From contig OY747700.1 in assembly GCA_963556495.2 (NCBI GenBank), forward strand, positions 1,091,501 through 1,155,500: a stretch of 64,000 nucleotides of DNA, given 5' to 3'. The position numbers and the translations under genes are program-made. The notes beneath the pieces were generated by a model. That model had not been told where the DNA came from. It saw nothing but the letters and a program-made list of their open reading frames with translations, and did not search any database. Below are positions 35,458 through 46,385 of the stretch, piece after piece. How positions within the stretch are numbered: the first letter of the stretch is position 1; the number at the start of each line of letters is the position of its first letter. The DNA comes from Valencia hispanica (lineage: Eukaryota > Chordata > Actinopteri > Cyprinodontiformes > Valenciidae).

Positions 35458-35621
35458 TTTGGTAATCCACAGTCCTTCAGAAAGTAATCCAAAAAAGAGA
35501 TCCGGTCAAATAAAGTGACTCCAGAGGCTGAGAGAATAAAGTAACTAAGAAAAAAAACCTAAGAAACAGCATCGCAACATATCGTATAGTCTCCCCTGTA
35601 TCGTATCAAATATATATATTT

Positions 35622-37545
35622 CAAATCAAATCAAACTTTATTTATAAAGTGCTTTTAAAACCAAAACAAAGCTTCTCAAAGTGCTTTACAGATTAAAAAT
35701 GACCCACAACCCCCCTTCCCAAAACCCAAAAGTAAAAAACATCACCACAGCTATACCCCCCATGCATAAAAGCAACAATAAACAACAGCACATTAACAAA
35801 AGCAGAACGGGCTGAGTACAGATGAACCAGGAAACGTCATCATGGGAGCCATCTACATCGGCAGCAGCAGATCAACAGCAGCAGCCAAGGCACTGACCCA
35901 GGGAGCCCAGAGGAGGGAGGGCTGGTACCCCCACCTCCACCCTAGCACCACCTGGAAAGAACCAAGGCAGCCACAGCCGACCACCACCCCCGAGGCAGAG
36001 GGCTCCCACAGAGGAAACACTGGAAGGAACACTAAAATAAGTTAAAATATTAAAATTAAAACAATTATAAGATATGATCAAATAAAAATACAAAGCAGAT
36101 AAACAATAATTGATAAATAGCCAGCTAAAAGCTAAACTAAAAAGAATTCAATCAAATAAAACATGCAGAGCAATTAAACAGACACTAATAAATAATAATC
36201 AGTTAAAAGCTGGACTAAAAAGGTGAGTCATGATCCTGCTCTTAAAAACCTGAACGTTCTCTGCGGCCCTGAGGTTCTACAGCAGCCTGTTCCAGAGGTG
36301 AGGGCCATAATAACAGAAAGACGCCTCACCATGCGTGTGTGTCCTGACTTTGTGGGTGACAAGGAGACGGCTGCAGAGGAGCGCAGAGACCGCCATGGTT
36401 CATACGGTAAAAGCAGTTCTGAGAGACAAGGAGGCCCAAGACCATTAAGACACTTAAAAATTATTAAAAGAATCTTAAAATCGATCCTAAAACATACGGG
36501 GAGCCAATGCAGTGATTCTAAGACAGGTGTAATGTGTTCCCTCCTCCTGGTCTTCATCAGGACACGTGCTGCTGGATTCTGTAAAAGTTGTAAACTTGAG
36601 GTAGTCTTTTTGGGAAGACCAGAAAGCAGGGCATTACAGTAATCAATCCTACTGGTGATAAAAGCATCAGTGTCTCCATATTGGCCCGAGAGAGAATGGG
36701 GCGACTCTGGCGATGTTCTTTAAGTGATAAAAACCTATTTTAGTAACATTTTTTATGTGAGGAATAAAAGTCAGCTCAGAGTCAAAAATCACGCCCAGGT
36801 TCTTCACTTGTAAAGAGGGATTAAAAGACAGTGATTGTAGTTTTGGTAAAAGTTTCTCTCTCTGAGCCTCAGGACAGATGACTAAAACTTCAGTTTTGTC
36901 CTGGTTGAGCTGGAGAAAGTTTTCTGCCATCCAGGATTTAATGTCTAAAATGCAGTTAAAAAGTGAATCCATTGGCCGTGTGTCATCAGGAGACATGGAG
37001 ATGTACAGCTGTGTATCATCAGCATAACTGTGAAAGTTAACTCCATGTCTCCTGATGACGCTGCCAAGAGGGAGCATATAAAGGTTAAAAAGCACTGGGC
37101 CTAAAATTGAACCCTGGGGCACACCACATGTAATCCTGTGGACCTTAGAGGAGCAGGTATCTAAACTTACCATAAAAGTCCTGTCTGTGAGGTAGGATGT
37201 GAACCATTTATGAACAGCACCAGAGAGGCCGATCTGTTTTAAACGGGTTAAAAGAATAGTGTGGTCTACTGTATCAAAGGCAGCGCTTAGATCCAGTAGA
37301 ACCAACACTGTCTCCTTCTGAGCATCATAATTTAATCTAAAATCATTTAAAATCTTCAGAAGGGCGTCTCTGTGCTGTGGTTCACCCTAGAACCAGACTG
37401 AAATTTCTCCAGGACATTATGAGTGTTAATAAAATTATTAAGTTGAATTAAAACAAGTTTTTCTAAAATTTTGCTTAAAAATGGTAAGTTAGATACTGGT
37501 CGGAAGTTGTTCATGTCACCAACATGAGTTAAAAACCACATTTAG
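35622..37545 (-). mobile_element. L2-type LINE of a third family (L2-C), 5'-truncated
   Basis: This minus-strand element starts with its tandem TTTGA-type tail (about 35622-35637) and a GTGCTTTATAAATAAAG motif, then a 3' UTR of about 600 bp. ORF2 fragments follow at 36228-36557 ([15 protein letters not shown]), 36667-37308 ([30 protein letters not shown]) and 37356-37541 (NFRPVSNLPFLSKILEKL). Frameshifts occur near 36670 and 37330. It is 5'-truncated at about 37545. Confidence 0.85.
36228..37541 (-). pseudogene. L2-C ORF2 reverse transcriptase and C-terminus
   Basis: The core reverse transcriptase blocks are clear and the catalytic YADD is intact (about 37015), with the LNQDKTEVLV and VKNLGVIFDSELTF blocks behind it. 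The C-terminal thumb is separated by a small deletion and frameshift near 36665. The part upstream of NFRPVSNLP is missing. Confidence 0.85.
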
Positions 37546-38098
37546 GAAACATGTTCCTAGTTTTATGAAGAACACTTCATCTCAAGTTTTGTCCAACCTA
37601 AAACAATTTACTATAAAAAAAATAAAAAAAGACATGCAGTTAAAGTTCAGTCTGCATCAGTTAAGATGTGACCTGATCCTGGTATAGAAGGCTCATGTGA
37701 CGAGCTGGAAACCAGTTAGACAAACCAGAGCTTCCAGCTAAATGTTGACCTCCAGCTGATCTTTGCATACAGGAGGACCAAACATCTCATCTCCTGAAGG
37801 TCCTTGTCGGTTCTGTTTGGAGGTTAAAAAATCTCTGCTTTATTCTCACTGCCTTCATATCTAAAATCTTCTCAGACATGAAAAGATGTCCTAACTATAC
37901 AAATCAAGCAGGATTTCCTTGGATATGATTGGCTGTAGACCAGAACAGCCTCAATTAGAAAAAGGTAACAGAAACACCTATGCAGAGACACGCCCCCCCT
38001 CCCCACCTCTACTGCACGTTTACCGTAATGCACCGTCTATGGGCGGGGCTAAATTCCAGCATCAGGTCAAGCTACAAACATCTTCTCATAAAGGCTCT
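37546..38098. other. Unassigned, within predicted intron of zinc-finger gene A
   Basis: AT-rich, with no coding frame or repeat end recognised. Confidence 0.4.
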
Positions 38099-38148
38099 AA
38101 AGCCAGCAGCTCCCTGGAAGCTGAGATGAAGAATATAAATATCCAGAC

Positions 38149-38251
38149 CTGATGTCTGCAGCAGATCTTCGGGGCTGAAAGCAGCATCCAGTATTTCGTG
38201 TCTCTGCTCCTCTGCTGCATCCAGTCGCTGTTTGACCTGCTGTCTCCACAT
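38149..38251 (-). CDS. Zinc-finger gene A, predicted first coding exon
   Basis: The first in-frame ATG (38251) begins MWRQQVKQRLDAAEEQ, reminiscent of the short first exons of fish zinc-finger genes (compare the usual VNERL.AAAEEI pattern). An in-frame TAA lies upstream, so the start is well bounded. A donor (CATCAG before GTCTGG) ends the exon at 38149 in phase 1, which matches the phase-1 acceptor at 30032. The joined codon would be GAG (Glu). The intron would be 8.1 kb. The same exon is duplicated at 59232-59334. Splicing is inferred, not shown. Confidence 0.6.
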
Positions 38252-38583
38252 CTCTGCTAGCTTTTCTCTCTCCAAACTTTCCTTTAACAGTTACTGAGCA
38301 GTTCCAGCTGAGCTTCAAACCGTTTCTCTTCTTTCCAGAGTTCACCAGCTGCTGCTGTTTCTATCTTCCAGCTTTATTAACTCTCCCGCTGCTGCTCCGT
38401 GGACAAAAAGCCGAGAAAACACGAAGGACGACGCTCCGACTGCCGCCATTGTACCGGAGAGAAGCTCGAGTCTGCGCACTGGGGGCTAGGGGATGGACCC
38501 GCCAATCACGGAGCGGGAGACCCGGAAGTCCCGCCCAGAAAGGGCATCAGCTGGACGTTAACATGTCCGCCATATTGGGAGGG
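38252..38583 (-). promoter_or_regulatory. Promoter and 5' UTR of zinc-finger gene A
   Basis: GC-rich block upstream of the first exon, with CCAAT (about 38512), GCCGCCAT (38452) and CCGCCATATTGG (38567), which are CCAAT-box and YY1-like motifs. It has no TATA box that I can see. The whole block 38099-38583 is repeated at 59182-59666 with three mismatches. Confidence 0.6.
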
Positions 38584-38839
38584 GATATGCGTCCATAAAT
38601 ATAATTTTAGTTAAGTTGAGGAGCGGCTGAGATAGTTTTAAAATCTCTATAGTTCTCTCTTTACAGTTTTCAATGTCAGAAAATGGACCTAGTTAACAAA
38701 ACCAATGACATTTTCTCAGTACCAGAGGTTTATATGCTCTCAGATGAGTTTAAACGATTTGATGAAGGCCGTATAATGAAGTCATGTCTCTTTAAGCTTC
38801 TGATGTAAAGTAGATGATGGAGGAGCTCTTCAGACAAAC
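38584..38839. other. Unassigned
   Basis: No feature recognised. Confidence 0.4.
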
Positions 38840-39345
38840 TCTGCTTCCTTGTGTGACGTCATTGGGAATCCAAAAGAAATCAGCCGAGTAATCAGGAAGA
38901 GAACTGTGGACCTCCATCAGTCTGGTTCATTCTAGGGCTCAAGTTCCAGGGTTAATAAAAGGGTTGAAAGGTCACTCAGGGAGGAAGATGCTGTTAATCA
39001 AATTGCAACATAGAAGCCCAGACTACAGATTGCAAACTGATTCAGGTAGAAAGAAGTTTGTGGTCTGATGAAACTAAAAGTAAGTTAGTTTTCCAGATAG
39101 ACGATGACCCAGAAAGTGGCTCACTAAGAACAGAGATGATGTTCTGGAGCAGCCGCCACAAAGTCCTGATCTTAGTTCCAGGGGAAAATATCTGGGTGGG
39201 GCTGAAAAGGCGGTCTATAAATCTGACCCAGTTACACCGGTTCTGACAGGAAAAATGGTCCAAAATTCAGTAAACTATGGTGAGAAGCTTTGAGAAGGAA
39301 ACGCAGATACTTTGACCCAAGTCAGATGAAGTAAAGGTGATTCTA
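38840..39345 (+). mobile_element. Tc1-like transposase relic
   Basis: Degraded plus-strand coding resembles Tc1-type transposase: LWSDETKSKLVF (about 39058-39090; the normal motif is WSDE.K..LF), followed after a gap by LTQLHRF*QEKWSKIQ (about 39223-39265), a C-terminal landmark. Stops and frameshifts are frequent and inverted ends are not evident. Confidence 0.6.
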
Positions 39346-39744
39346 CCAAATACTGAGGAGATGGATGGAAAATCTCCTGAATTTAAATAAAAACTGATCT
39401 CTCATTATTCTGACTTTATCCAACAGAGATAACTTAGTTAATCCTTATTGACCTAAACAGGAAAGGTTTGGTGTGATTTAATGTCTGTGAGAAAGAACAG
39501 ATGATGTGTTTTCATATAGAGGATGTAAATATCTGGTTTTAATGAATAATTCATATGTGGTGTGAGAATGTAATACTCTAGGTGTGATTTAATATAAATA
39601 ATTGAATGGTCTAACTTTGAATAAACTTTGGAATAAAGGTCAGTAGAAGGAAAATGTATTGTTATAGATAAAGTCTAAGACAGTTTAAGACATCAAACTC
39701 AACTAAAAACCAGGACAGAATTATTTTATCAGATAAATCCCTGC
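39346..39744. other. Unassigned AT-rich stretch
   Basis: No coding frame or repeat end recognised. Confidence 0.4.
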
Positions 39745-41045
39745 ATGACTTCAAGATCACACTTCATTGGATTCTGGAGAAATTTCAATCTGGCTTCAAG
39801 TCTTATCAAACTACAGAGACAGCAACTTTTAAAAGTTTTTAATGATATTCTTTTAACTGTCGATTCTGGTAAATCAGCTGTATTAGTGCTTCTGGACCTA
39901 ACTGCAGCTTTTGATACCGACGATCACCAGATTCTTCTGTCTTGTCTGGAGCACTGTGTCGGCATTCAAGGCTCAGTGTTAAACTGGTTTAAATCTTATT
40001 TGGCAGAAAGGACCTTCTCTGTAAATATGGGCCAGTTTTTCTCATCTACTGCCCCATTTTGCAGTGGTGTTCCGCAGGGCTCCATTTTGGGCCCACTTTG
40101 ATTCTTGTATACGTTGCCTCGGTTCGATTTTACATAAGCACAGGGTCTCCTATCGTTTTTGCAGACGATGTTCAAATTTGTGTACCTCCGAGTTCTGATT
40201 GTGCTTCCATTAATAAACGTATAAACTGTCTCAGTGACGTAAAAGTCTGGTTGCAAACTAATTTATTAAATGTATTGAATCTAAATGAAAAGAAGACTGA
40301 AATTGTTGGTTTTGGAAGCCCTGCATTATTTAACGGCGTGTGTAGTGTATTTGATTCCCTGGATTTCTTTTGTGTTTTCAGGCAAAAAACCTGGGAGTGA
40401 TCATGGATGGCTGCTTCAAGCACATTAGTACAGTTGTACAGAATGTGTTTTTCCATTTAAAGCTGCTTAGGCAAGTTAAACCGTACCTCCCCAGAAAGGA
40501 TTTCGAAATGGTCATACACTTGCTTATTATGTGGAGACTGGATTATTGTAACTCACTTTATTTTGGTCTAATTCATCGTTGACATATTGCACAAAATGCT
40601 GCACCACGCTTATTTTCAGGCAGGGTAGCCGTGATCACATTACTCCTGTATTAACAGCTCTTCATTGGCTTCCTATTATGTATAGGATTCAGTTTAAAGT
40701 TTTGTTGCTTTGCTTTAAGGCATTGCATGGCTTAGATCCTTCCTGTTTGGCTGAGCTTTTAATTAGACATACTCCTACCAGGGCTCCGAGGTCTTCCTCC
40801 CAACACCTTCTGGGTTTCCTGAGATACAAAACCTTTGAACCAGTTTGGAAAATAAACTGAACTTGATGCATTGACTGATAACTAGGATGAAGTGGAATGA
40901 ATGTAAATGACTTGGAATCTGTCTGGATGACTGGACTGGATAGACGGTAAATTTATGAGTATAAACTGGATCTGTTTGTCTTGTAAAGAACCCAGAGATG
41001 AAACGTTAATATGCACCGTATGAATAAACTGGATTAAACTGAGTT
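39745..41045 (+). pseudogene. Old L2-group LINE, reverse transcriptase to 3' end (L2-D)
   Basis: Four plus-strand frames in order give a degraded reverse transcriptase and C-terminus: LKVFNDILLTVDSGK, LLDLTAAFDTDDH and [10 protein letters not shown] (39830-40095), FADDVQICVP (40165, catalytic FADD), KNLGVIMDG (40388), LDYCNSLYFGL (40540) and DHITPVLTALHWLPI (40630-40675). Frameshifts separate each frame and stops interrupt the end. It differs from families A to C and is more decayed, so it is probably older. Confidence 0.75.
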
Positions 41046-41049
41046 GGAC

Positions 41050-41400
41050 TTCACGGGAAGGTAACTTTATTTATTTAGCACAATTTCAACAACGTCATTT
41101 ACATGATTATGGGATACAATAAAAGTAGCAATAAAAGCATAAAACACTATATTAGAAAAACATGTGACTCATTAAAACATCTGACATTCCAGCTATTATT
41201 AATCAGTTACTCTAAGGCAGCTCTAAACAGATGAGTTTTTAGCCTTGATTTAAAAGAACTCAGTGTTTCAGCAGCTTTGCAGTTTTCTGGAAGTTTGTTC
41301 CAGATTAGAGGAGCATAGAAACTGAAATCTGCTTCTCCATGTTTGGTTCTGATTCTAGGGATGCTGAGTCGACTGGAGTTCCAGACTTCAGGTCTCCAAC
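41050..41400 (-). mobile_element. L2-group LINE 3' end, antisense
   Basis: The minus strand carries degraded C-terminal coding (RIRTKHGEADFSFYAPLIWNK, AAETLSSFKSRLKTHLF) followed by a short UTR. It meets the plus-strand L2-D element tail to tail at about 41045. Confidence 0.65.
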
Positions 41401-41632
41401 AAACAGCCTTAAGATGAAAACTCTCAGATCTTTGGTTTAATTTGCTTCAATCTGCTAGTTTTATCAAGAATCTGTTTGGAGGATCTTCTTTAAACAGAAT
41501 CATGTATGAAGTTCAGAGCAACAAGATCCATCAGATGTTCAGTCATCTAAACCTCTGTAAGGTGGACAGGCAGCAGAAACAAAGAGGACGTCATACCAAC
41601 ATAGACACCACTAGAGGGAGCCCTATAGATAC

Positions 41633-42448
41633 AGTGGCTTGCAAAAGTATTCGGCCCCCTTGAACTTTTCCACATTTTGTCACATTACAGCCACAAACAT
41701 GAATCAATTTTATTGGAATTCCAGGTGAAAGACCAAAACAAAGTGGTGTACACGTGAGAAGTGGAACGAAAATCATACATGATTCCAAACATTTTTTACA
41801 AATAAATAAGTGAAAAGTGGGGTGTGTGCAATTATTCAGCCCCTTTGGTCTGAGTGCAGTCAGTTGCCCATAGACATTGTCTGATGAGTGCTAATGACTA
41901 AATAGAGGCGCCTGTGTGTAATCTAATGTCAGTACAAATACAGCTGCCCTGTGACGGCCTCAGAGGTTGTCTAAGAGAATGTTGGGAGCAACAACACCAT
42001 GAAGTCCAAAGAACACACCAGACAGGTCAGGGATAAAGTTATTGAGAAATTTAAAGCAGGCTTAGGCTACAAAAAGATTTCCCAAGCCTTGAACATCCCA
42101 CAGAGCGCTGTTCAAGCGATCAATCAGAAATGGAAGGAGTATGGCACAACTGTAAACCTACCAAGACAAGGCCGTCCACCTAAACTCACAGGCCGAACAA
42201 GGAGAGCGCTGATCAGAAATGGAGCCAAGAGGCCCATAGTGACTCTGGGCGAGCTGCAGAGATCTACAGCTCAGGTGGGGGAATCTGTCCATAGGACAAC
42301 TATTAGTCACTCTGAACACACCATCTCCACTGTCAAATATGGTGGTGGCAGCATCATGCTCTGGAGGTGCTTCTCTTCAGCAAGGACAGGGAAGCTGGTC
42401 AGAGTTGGTGGGAAGATGGATGGAGCCAAATACAGGGCAATCTTCACC
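41633..42448 (+). mobile_element. Tc1-like DNA transposon, internally deleted and 3'-truncated
   Basis: The left terminal repeat begins CAGTGGCTTGCAAAAGTATT after a TA, the typical Tc1 target. A 5' noncoding stretch leads to the transposase start at 41999. The N-terminal paired-like DNA-binding domain is readable (MKSKEHTRQVRDKVIEKF, YKKISQALNIPQSAVQ, GRPPKLTGRTRRAL). At about 42310 the frame jumps from TTISH to the C-terminal part of the catalytic domain (VKYGGGSIMLW), removing part of the DDE core. Homology ends at about 42448, so the right terminal repeat is missing. Confidence 0.85.
41999..42448 (+). pseudogene. Tc1-like transposase with deleted catalytic core
   Basis: About 150 codons of transposase sequence: helix-turn-helix and basic linker intact, part of the DDE domain deleted, and the C-terminus replaced by unrelated sequence after KMDGAKYRAIF. 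The 172-codon frame runs on to 42517 by chance. It cannot be an active transposase, but the DNA-binding half is uninterrupted. Confidence 0.85.
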
Positions 42449-42775
42449 CTTAAAAAAAGGTTTCAGTTAGAACCAAAGGTGGTTCTTCGCAGTGATGCCA
42501 TAGGAGAACCTTTTTAGGTTCTACAAGGAGCGTTTTGTCTATTGGTTCTTCAAAGAACCATTTATAATTGGCTTCTTTAAAGAACTTCATTAGGTTCTCT
42601 GTGGAACCTTAAAATCAGAACCTTTTAAGGTTCCACAAATAACCATTTATCAAGGGGTTCTCTGAAGAACCAATTCAGTTGGGTGCTTTACAGAACCTAT
42701 AGAAGTTCTTAACCATCTTCCTGACAGTGTTGGTTCCATTAAGAACCTCTAATAAAGATTCTCTGCATGTTTTCT
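42449..42775. repeat. Palindrome-rich repeat of GGTTCTT/AAGAACC motifs
   Basis: At least ten short copies of GGTTCTT-like words and their complements (AAGAACC) lie in about 320 bp, many paired into hairpins (for example around 42540-42600). This resembles a common fish palindromic interspersed repeat, but I cannot name the family. It begins exactly where the Tc1-like element is cut off. Confidence 0.6.
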
Positions 42776-43060
42776 TTAAAGATCAGAAATGGTTAATTTA
42801 AAATGTGCCAAATTAAACCAAGAATAAAATTTAGGACCAAAATACATTAAATCACGACCTAATTTATCACTTAACTGTAATCCAGCTGTTCAAAATAGAT
42901 AAACGTATCACAGTTATTCATAAAAAAGGTATAAAATTGACATCCTCAAAGAAAGTCCAAACGCACATCCACACCAAAACTCTTGTACTGGTGCTGAGTT
43001 GGAAACATAGATAAGAGTGGAAAAAGTCAAAAAACAACTTGGACACCGCAGGGTTCCAAC

Positions 43061-43440
43061 ATGCAGTTGGTTTATTTGCTGCAGGATAGCAGTTGTAACG
43101 TTTCGAGCAAGAAAGTTCCTATTCAGACATGAGTATACAGACGGCATCTTAAATATCATGTGATGTAGGTCACCTGATGGCTCATGTACCAGGAGACATA
43201 ATCCTATGCAAGACACCTAGGTACTGAAGTGCTGGAAAAACAAGAAAACACCTAATGCCAATAATGATGGTAAAGAGTCCTGATACTTTTAATAACCGGC
43301 ACTTTACACAAGCCATCACGTGACCCACATCACATGATATTTAAGATGCCGTCAATCTGTATACTCATATCTGGCAAAGAACTTACTTGCTTGAAATGTT
43401 ACAACTGCTTTCCTGCAGCAAATAAATCAACTGTATATAG
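43061..43440. repeat. Fold-back repeat, arms of about 130 bp
   Basis: The left arm (about 43061-43188) and the right arm (about 43311-43440) are inverted copies, with shared blocks such as ATCTTAAATATCATGTGATG and AGTATACAGA. The spacer is about 120 bp. In the right arm AATAAA follows the GCAGCA motif, so each arm looks like a transposon 3' end in opposite orientation. The family is unknown. Confidence 0.8.
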
Positions 43441-43744
43441 GAGCCCTGCTGTATGCGAGTTGTTTGTCTTTTTCACAAAAACTGACATCCTGTCAGGTTG
43501 AGCTACATAGAGTTAGACATACTAGAAAACATCTGGCAAATCACATAACAGATCAACTGTCAAATCATAACGGACAAAACAGAACCAGGCTTGTTCTTTT
43601 ACAGTGAGTTATAAAACCTTTGCACAGCAATAGAAGCAGAACGCTTCATTTCGCAAAGGTTTCCAGAAAGGAAACTCAGGATACTCAGCTTGGAAGATGT
43701 GGTACAGAGAAAAAGGTTCATGTCCACGCTGCCATCATCAAGGA

Positions 43745-43846
43745 TCATCTCTTTTTATTCATCTTCACTGTGATCCCACAACTCTGCAGTGGGTCTTTGT
43801 CCTTGCACTTTTTCAGGACAATTGTTGGCGTTGGAAACACTGGATC
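43745..43846 (-). CDS. Unrecognised spliced gene, last coding exon
   Basis: An acceptor (TTTTACAG before base 43846) opens a 33-codon exon reading DPVFPTPTIVLKKCKDKDPL and ending with MNKKR and TGA at 43745. It begins in phase 0, matching the donor at 44048. With the two exons upstream it gives a protein of about 103 residues from the first ATG I can see. I do not recognise the family; the 'FKEDP..PTPTIV' pattern is reminiscent of the C-termini of some uncharacterised SAM-domain-associated fish proteins, which is only an impression. Confidence 0.55.
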   Translation of the reverse strand, partial: DPVFPTPTIVLKKCKDKDPLQSCGITVKMNKKR

Positions 43847-44047
43847 CTGTAAAACACAATCATAAAAAAGCAATTAAGACTCCTTTGTCAGAAAAAAACG
43901 ACAAAGTTAAAAATATTTCGATTAGGAGGCATTCAGTATGAAAAATATAATGATCCACAACATAAAAAAAGCAAACTTTTTTGCAATTTCACCCTTTTAC
44001 CTATTTGGATTACATACAGCTGGGATTGAAATAATCCTAAACAGTAC

Positions 44048-44127
44048 CTTGTCGATGACAAATAGCTGCTGTGGGTCCTCTTTGAAGACTGAAGGTATTA
44101 GGATTACTGCAGCATTGAAAATCTGAC
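44048..44127 (-). CDS. Unrecognised spliced gene, internal exon
   Basis: An 80-bp exon reading QIFNAAVILIPSVFKEDPQQ then LFVIDK. The acceptor is TGTTAAG before base 44127 (phase 1, the shared codon is Gly). The donor is GACAAG before GTACTG (phase 0). A second AG five bases further in would break the frame, so this acceptor is preferred. The hydrophobic pattern and consistent phases support real coding sequence. Confidence 0.55.
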
Positions 44128-44217
44128 CTTAACAAATACACAGGAATGGTAAAGAAAAGTTAGAGGGCCTCAAATAACACATGCAATCAAGCATTGTAAA
44201 CTAAAATGCATAACACT

Positions 44218-44728
44218 TAGGGCTGGGCAACTATGAAAATTAAATAATTGCGATTATTTTAAATATATTGAATGATGTTGATTTTTGATAGGATTTTTGT
44301 CTAATCAAAACAATAATAATTAAAAAGAAATTTAATATAGCCTTCTCTATTGATGTTGCATCCAGATTGTGTGTCCTGCTCCTGTTGTATTGCTACCAAC
44401 ATCACATCACTTTAAAACTGCGTGCTAATCCTAACTGTGGAAAGTGTCAGCAATTTGGTAGTCTTTATCGCCTTCCCTGTTGTCCATTTTCCTTCAAGAT
44501 TCTTCACCAACTGCTCACTCTTGACTCGGCATTTTCGTTTTACCGACCAGTGTGGGACTCATGCTCCTCAGTACTACATGTTTTTTCTGCAACTTGATTG
44601 GGCAGTTAATTTGACAACAAGGCGCCGCTTCGACGGATTGGTCAGTTGGCATAACGATTAAAACACAGCACACGATTATCGTCATCGAGCTTTTTAATAT
44701 CACGATTTTGATTTATTGCCCAGCCCTA
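44218..44728. mobile_element. hAT-like nonautonomous element in an intron, 511 bp
   Basis: It begins TAGGGCTGGGCAA and ends TTGCCCAGCCCTA, a perfect 13-bp terminal inverted repeat. The flanks ATAACACT (44210-44217) and ATAACATT (44729-44736) are an 8-bp duplication with one mismatch. No transposase is encoded. It lies in the intron between the exons at 44048-44127 and 44772-44913. Confidence 0.85.
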
Positions 44729-44771
44729 ATAACATTACATTAAATTATAAAGTTGTAAAAGTACAACATAC

Positions 44772-44913
44772 CTCTTTCCTCCTCTGTCTCTGAGGCATCA
44801 AGCACAACCAAACACTTATCCTTGTATCCTATGTTTTTGGACATCTTGGCAAGGTTAACGACTACTTTTTTGTCCACGTCCACTTTGCTGACGAACTTCA
44901 TCTCCTCTAGAAT
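44772..44913 (-). CDS. Unrecognised spliced gene, first coding exon
   Basis: A 142-bp exon, acceptor GTGTCTTAG before base 44913, donor AAAGAG before GTATGT at 44772 (phase 1). The other two frames are closed by stops, and the open frame reads ILEEMKFVSKVDVDKKVVVN then LAKMSKNIGYKDKCLVVLDA. If translation starts at the ATG in this exon (44901), the protein is about 103 residues. An upstream coding exon that I have missed is possible, because the frame is open into the acceptor. Mixed charged and hydrophobic composition, no signal peptide seen. Confidence 0.55.
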
Positions 44914-46385
44914 CTAAGACACACACAGTAAGACAAAAAAAATGGTAAACAGAATTTAAGAAGTACTTCTGTTGGAATAGCTAATCTCTCACAGACACGT
45001 ATCAATAATTGTATTCTGAAGTCACATAAGATTATCTATAATGACAAGACTATCAAGTTGTTTTACTTCTTAGCCAGTATTTTTGTCTTTTATTGTTGGT
45101 ACTCTGAGAAATGGAGCAAAGGAGTTATACAAAAAGTTTGCCAAATGGGCCCACATTACATTCAAATTAGTGTTGTCACAGTACCAAAATGTCAGTATTC
45201 GGTACCGATAACAGCGAAAATCCACGGTTCTCAGTACGGTCACAAAGTAACTAGTTTGAAGCCTGCAGCTTTTTAAAGCTGCAGCTTGCAAAGCGCGTGG
45301 GCGGGCCTTTCTCTGCCCGATGGTTTAAACAATTTCGGTTCGTGGCTGGCTGGACAACGTCGACGTTGGGCGACATCACTACAGTGAGACGCTCTGATTG
45401 GAAACTTTAAACTTTATTTGCCTTGAAAGTTTACACTTTTTGAGAAATCCGCAAATACTGAGCATACAGTATGTCAGGGGCGGGAGGCGACATATGAGTA
45501 AGACAGTAAATTTAAGAGCAAGCCCCTTTGTACACGCTACTTGCCCCTGCTATAGTTTGATAGCGAGGGAGGTGGCGCATAGACAACAACCCAACTGCTG
45601 GAGCATTTAACTGCCTCTCTAACTAACTTACCTTACACAGCCCTTTGTTACACCACAAAGTAGCATACATACCTGCAAAGTCAGAAGGTGTGAAAAAGGT
45701 GACCATTAAAATACACTAAAACCCCCAGAAAAAATGTGTGATCTGAACATCTAAATTAGCGTTCTAATATAGTCTGAGATGAAAATAAAGGGAAAAGACA
45801 ACACTTAAAATGAAAAATCACTTTTTAACAGCGAGTGCAAATGAAGAGTAGCAAGGAAGTGAAAAATGGTCTACAGAAAAATAAAAACTGGGCTGCCGCT
45901 GGGGGAGGGGGGTAGTGTATAGGGATAGAAAAATACATAGTTCCGTGCAGGGCTCTAGTACAACGATATGCTACAACATAGATGTATTGCAGACAAGATG
46001 GAGTTGTCGTCTTTCTGTGAATTGATTCTTAAACAGACCGACTAAAAACGACCCCCCTCCCCAAGAAAGAAAAACTCTTCGGATCTACATGATTCACGTG
46101 AACGCCATATTTGGTCTCAAAAACTGCAATTTTCGTCGAATAGCGACAAGTTTATATTATGCTGCGTATATAGTTTCCCCGAGTAACAGTTGCCCACAAT
46201 TAGGAATAGTGCTAGCTACAGCGGCTAGCGCTAACTAGCTAAAGAGGCTAACGAGTTAGTCAGATTAGAGAAAAACGCGCCATTTCAAAAGTAAAATTCG
46301 GCGCCACAATTCTGTACAGTTAACTTTAACAAGCAATTCACAACAAGAAAATATTTTTTAAATGAGTATTATCTACTGAACTTAC
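44914..46385. other. Predicted intron 1 of the unrecognised gene, with a repeat scrap
   Basis: Around 45168-45260 the stretch TGTTGTCACAGTACCAAAAT with TATTCGGTACCGATAACAGC looks like a widespread fish DNA-transposon-derived repeat, but I cannot see both ends. Elsewhere no coding exon is convincing. Confidence 0.45.

Larger units (their letters stand above)
32241..35460 (-). mobile_element. L2-B copy 3, antisense, with internal deletions and a nested hAT element
   Basis: In minus-strand order it has ORF1 N-terminus (35457-34982), a region matching the end of ORF1 (about 34800-34660), the endonuclease start (34560-34360), an inserted element (33671-34355), the rest of the endonuclease and linker (33670-32760), the reverse transcriptase start (32735-32340), and a 55-bp piece of the C-terminus (32241-32296). 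The central SGNH part of ORF1 and about 1 kb of the reverse transcriptase are missing. It preserves the empty insertion sites that date other events in the window. Confidence 0.8.

Noticed and set aside
39058..39263. Overlapping opposed frames of 62 and 73 codons
   Set aside because: The plus-strand sequence is a decayed Tc1-like transposase; the minus-strand frame is its shadow.
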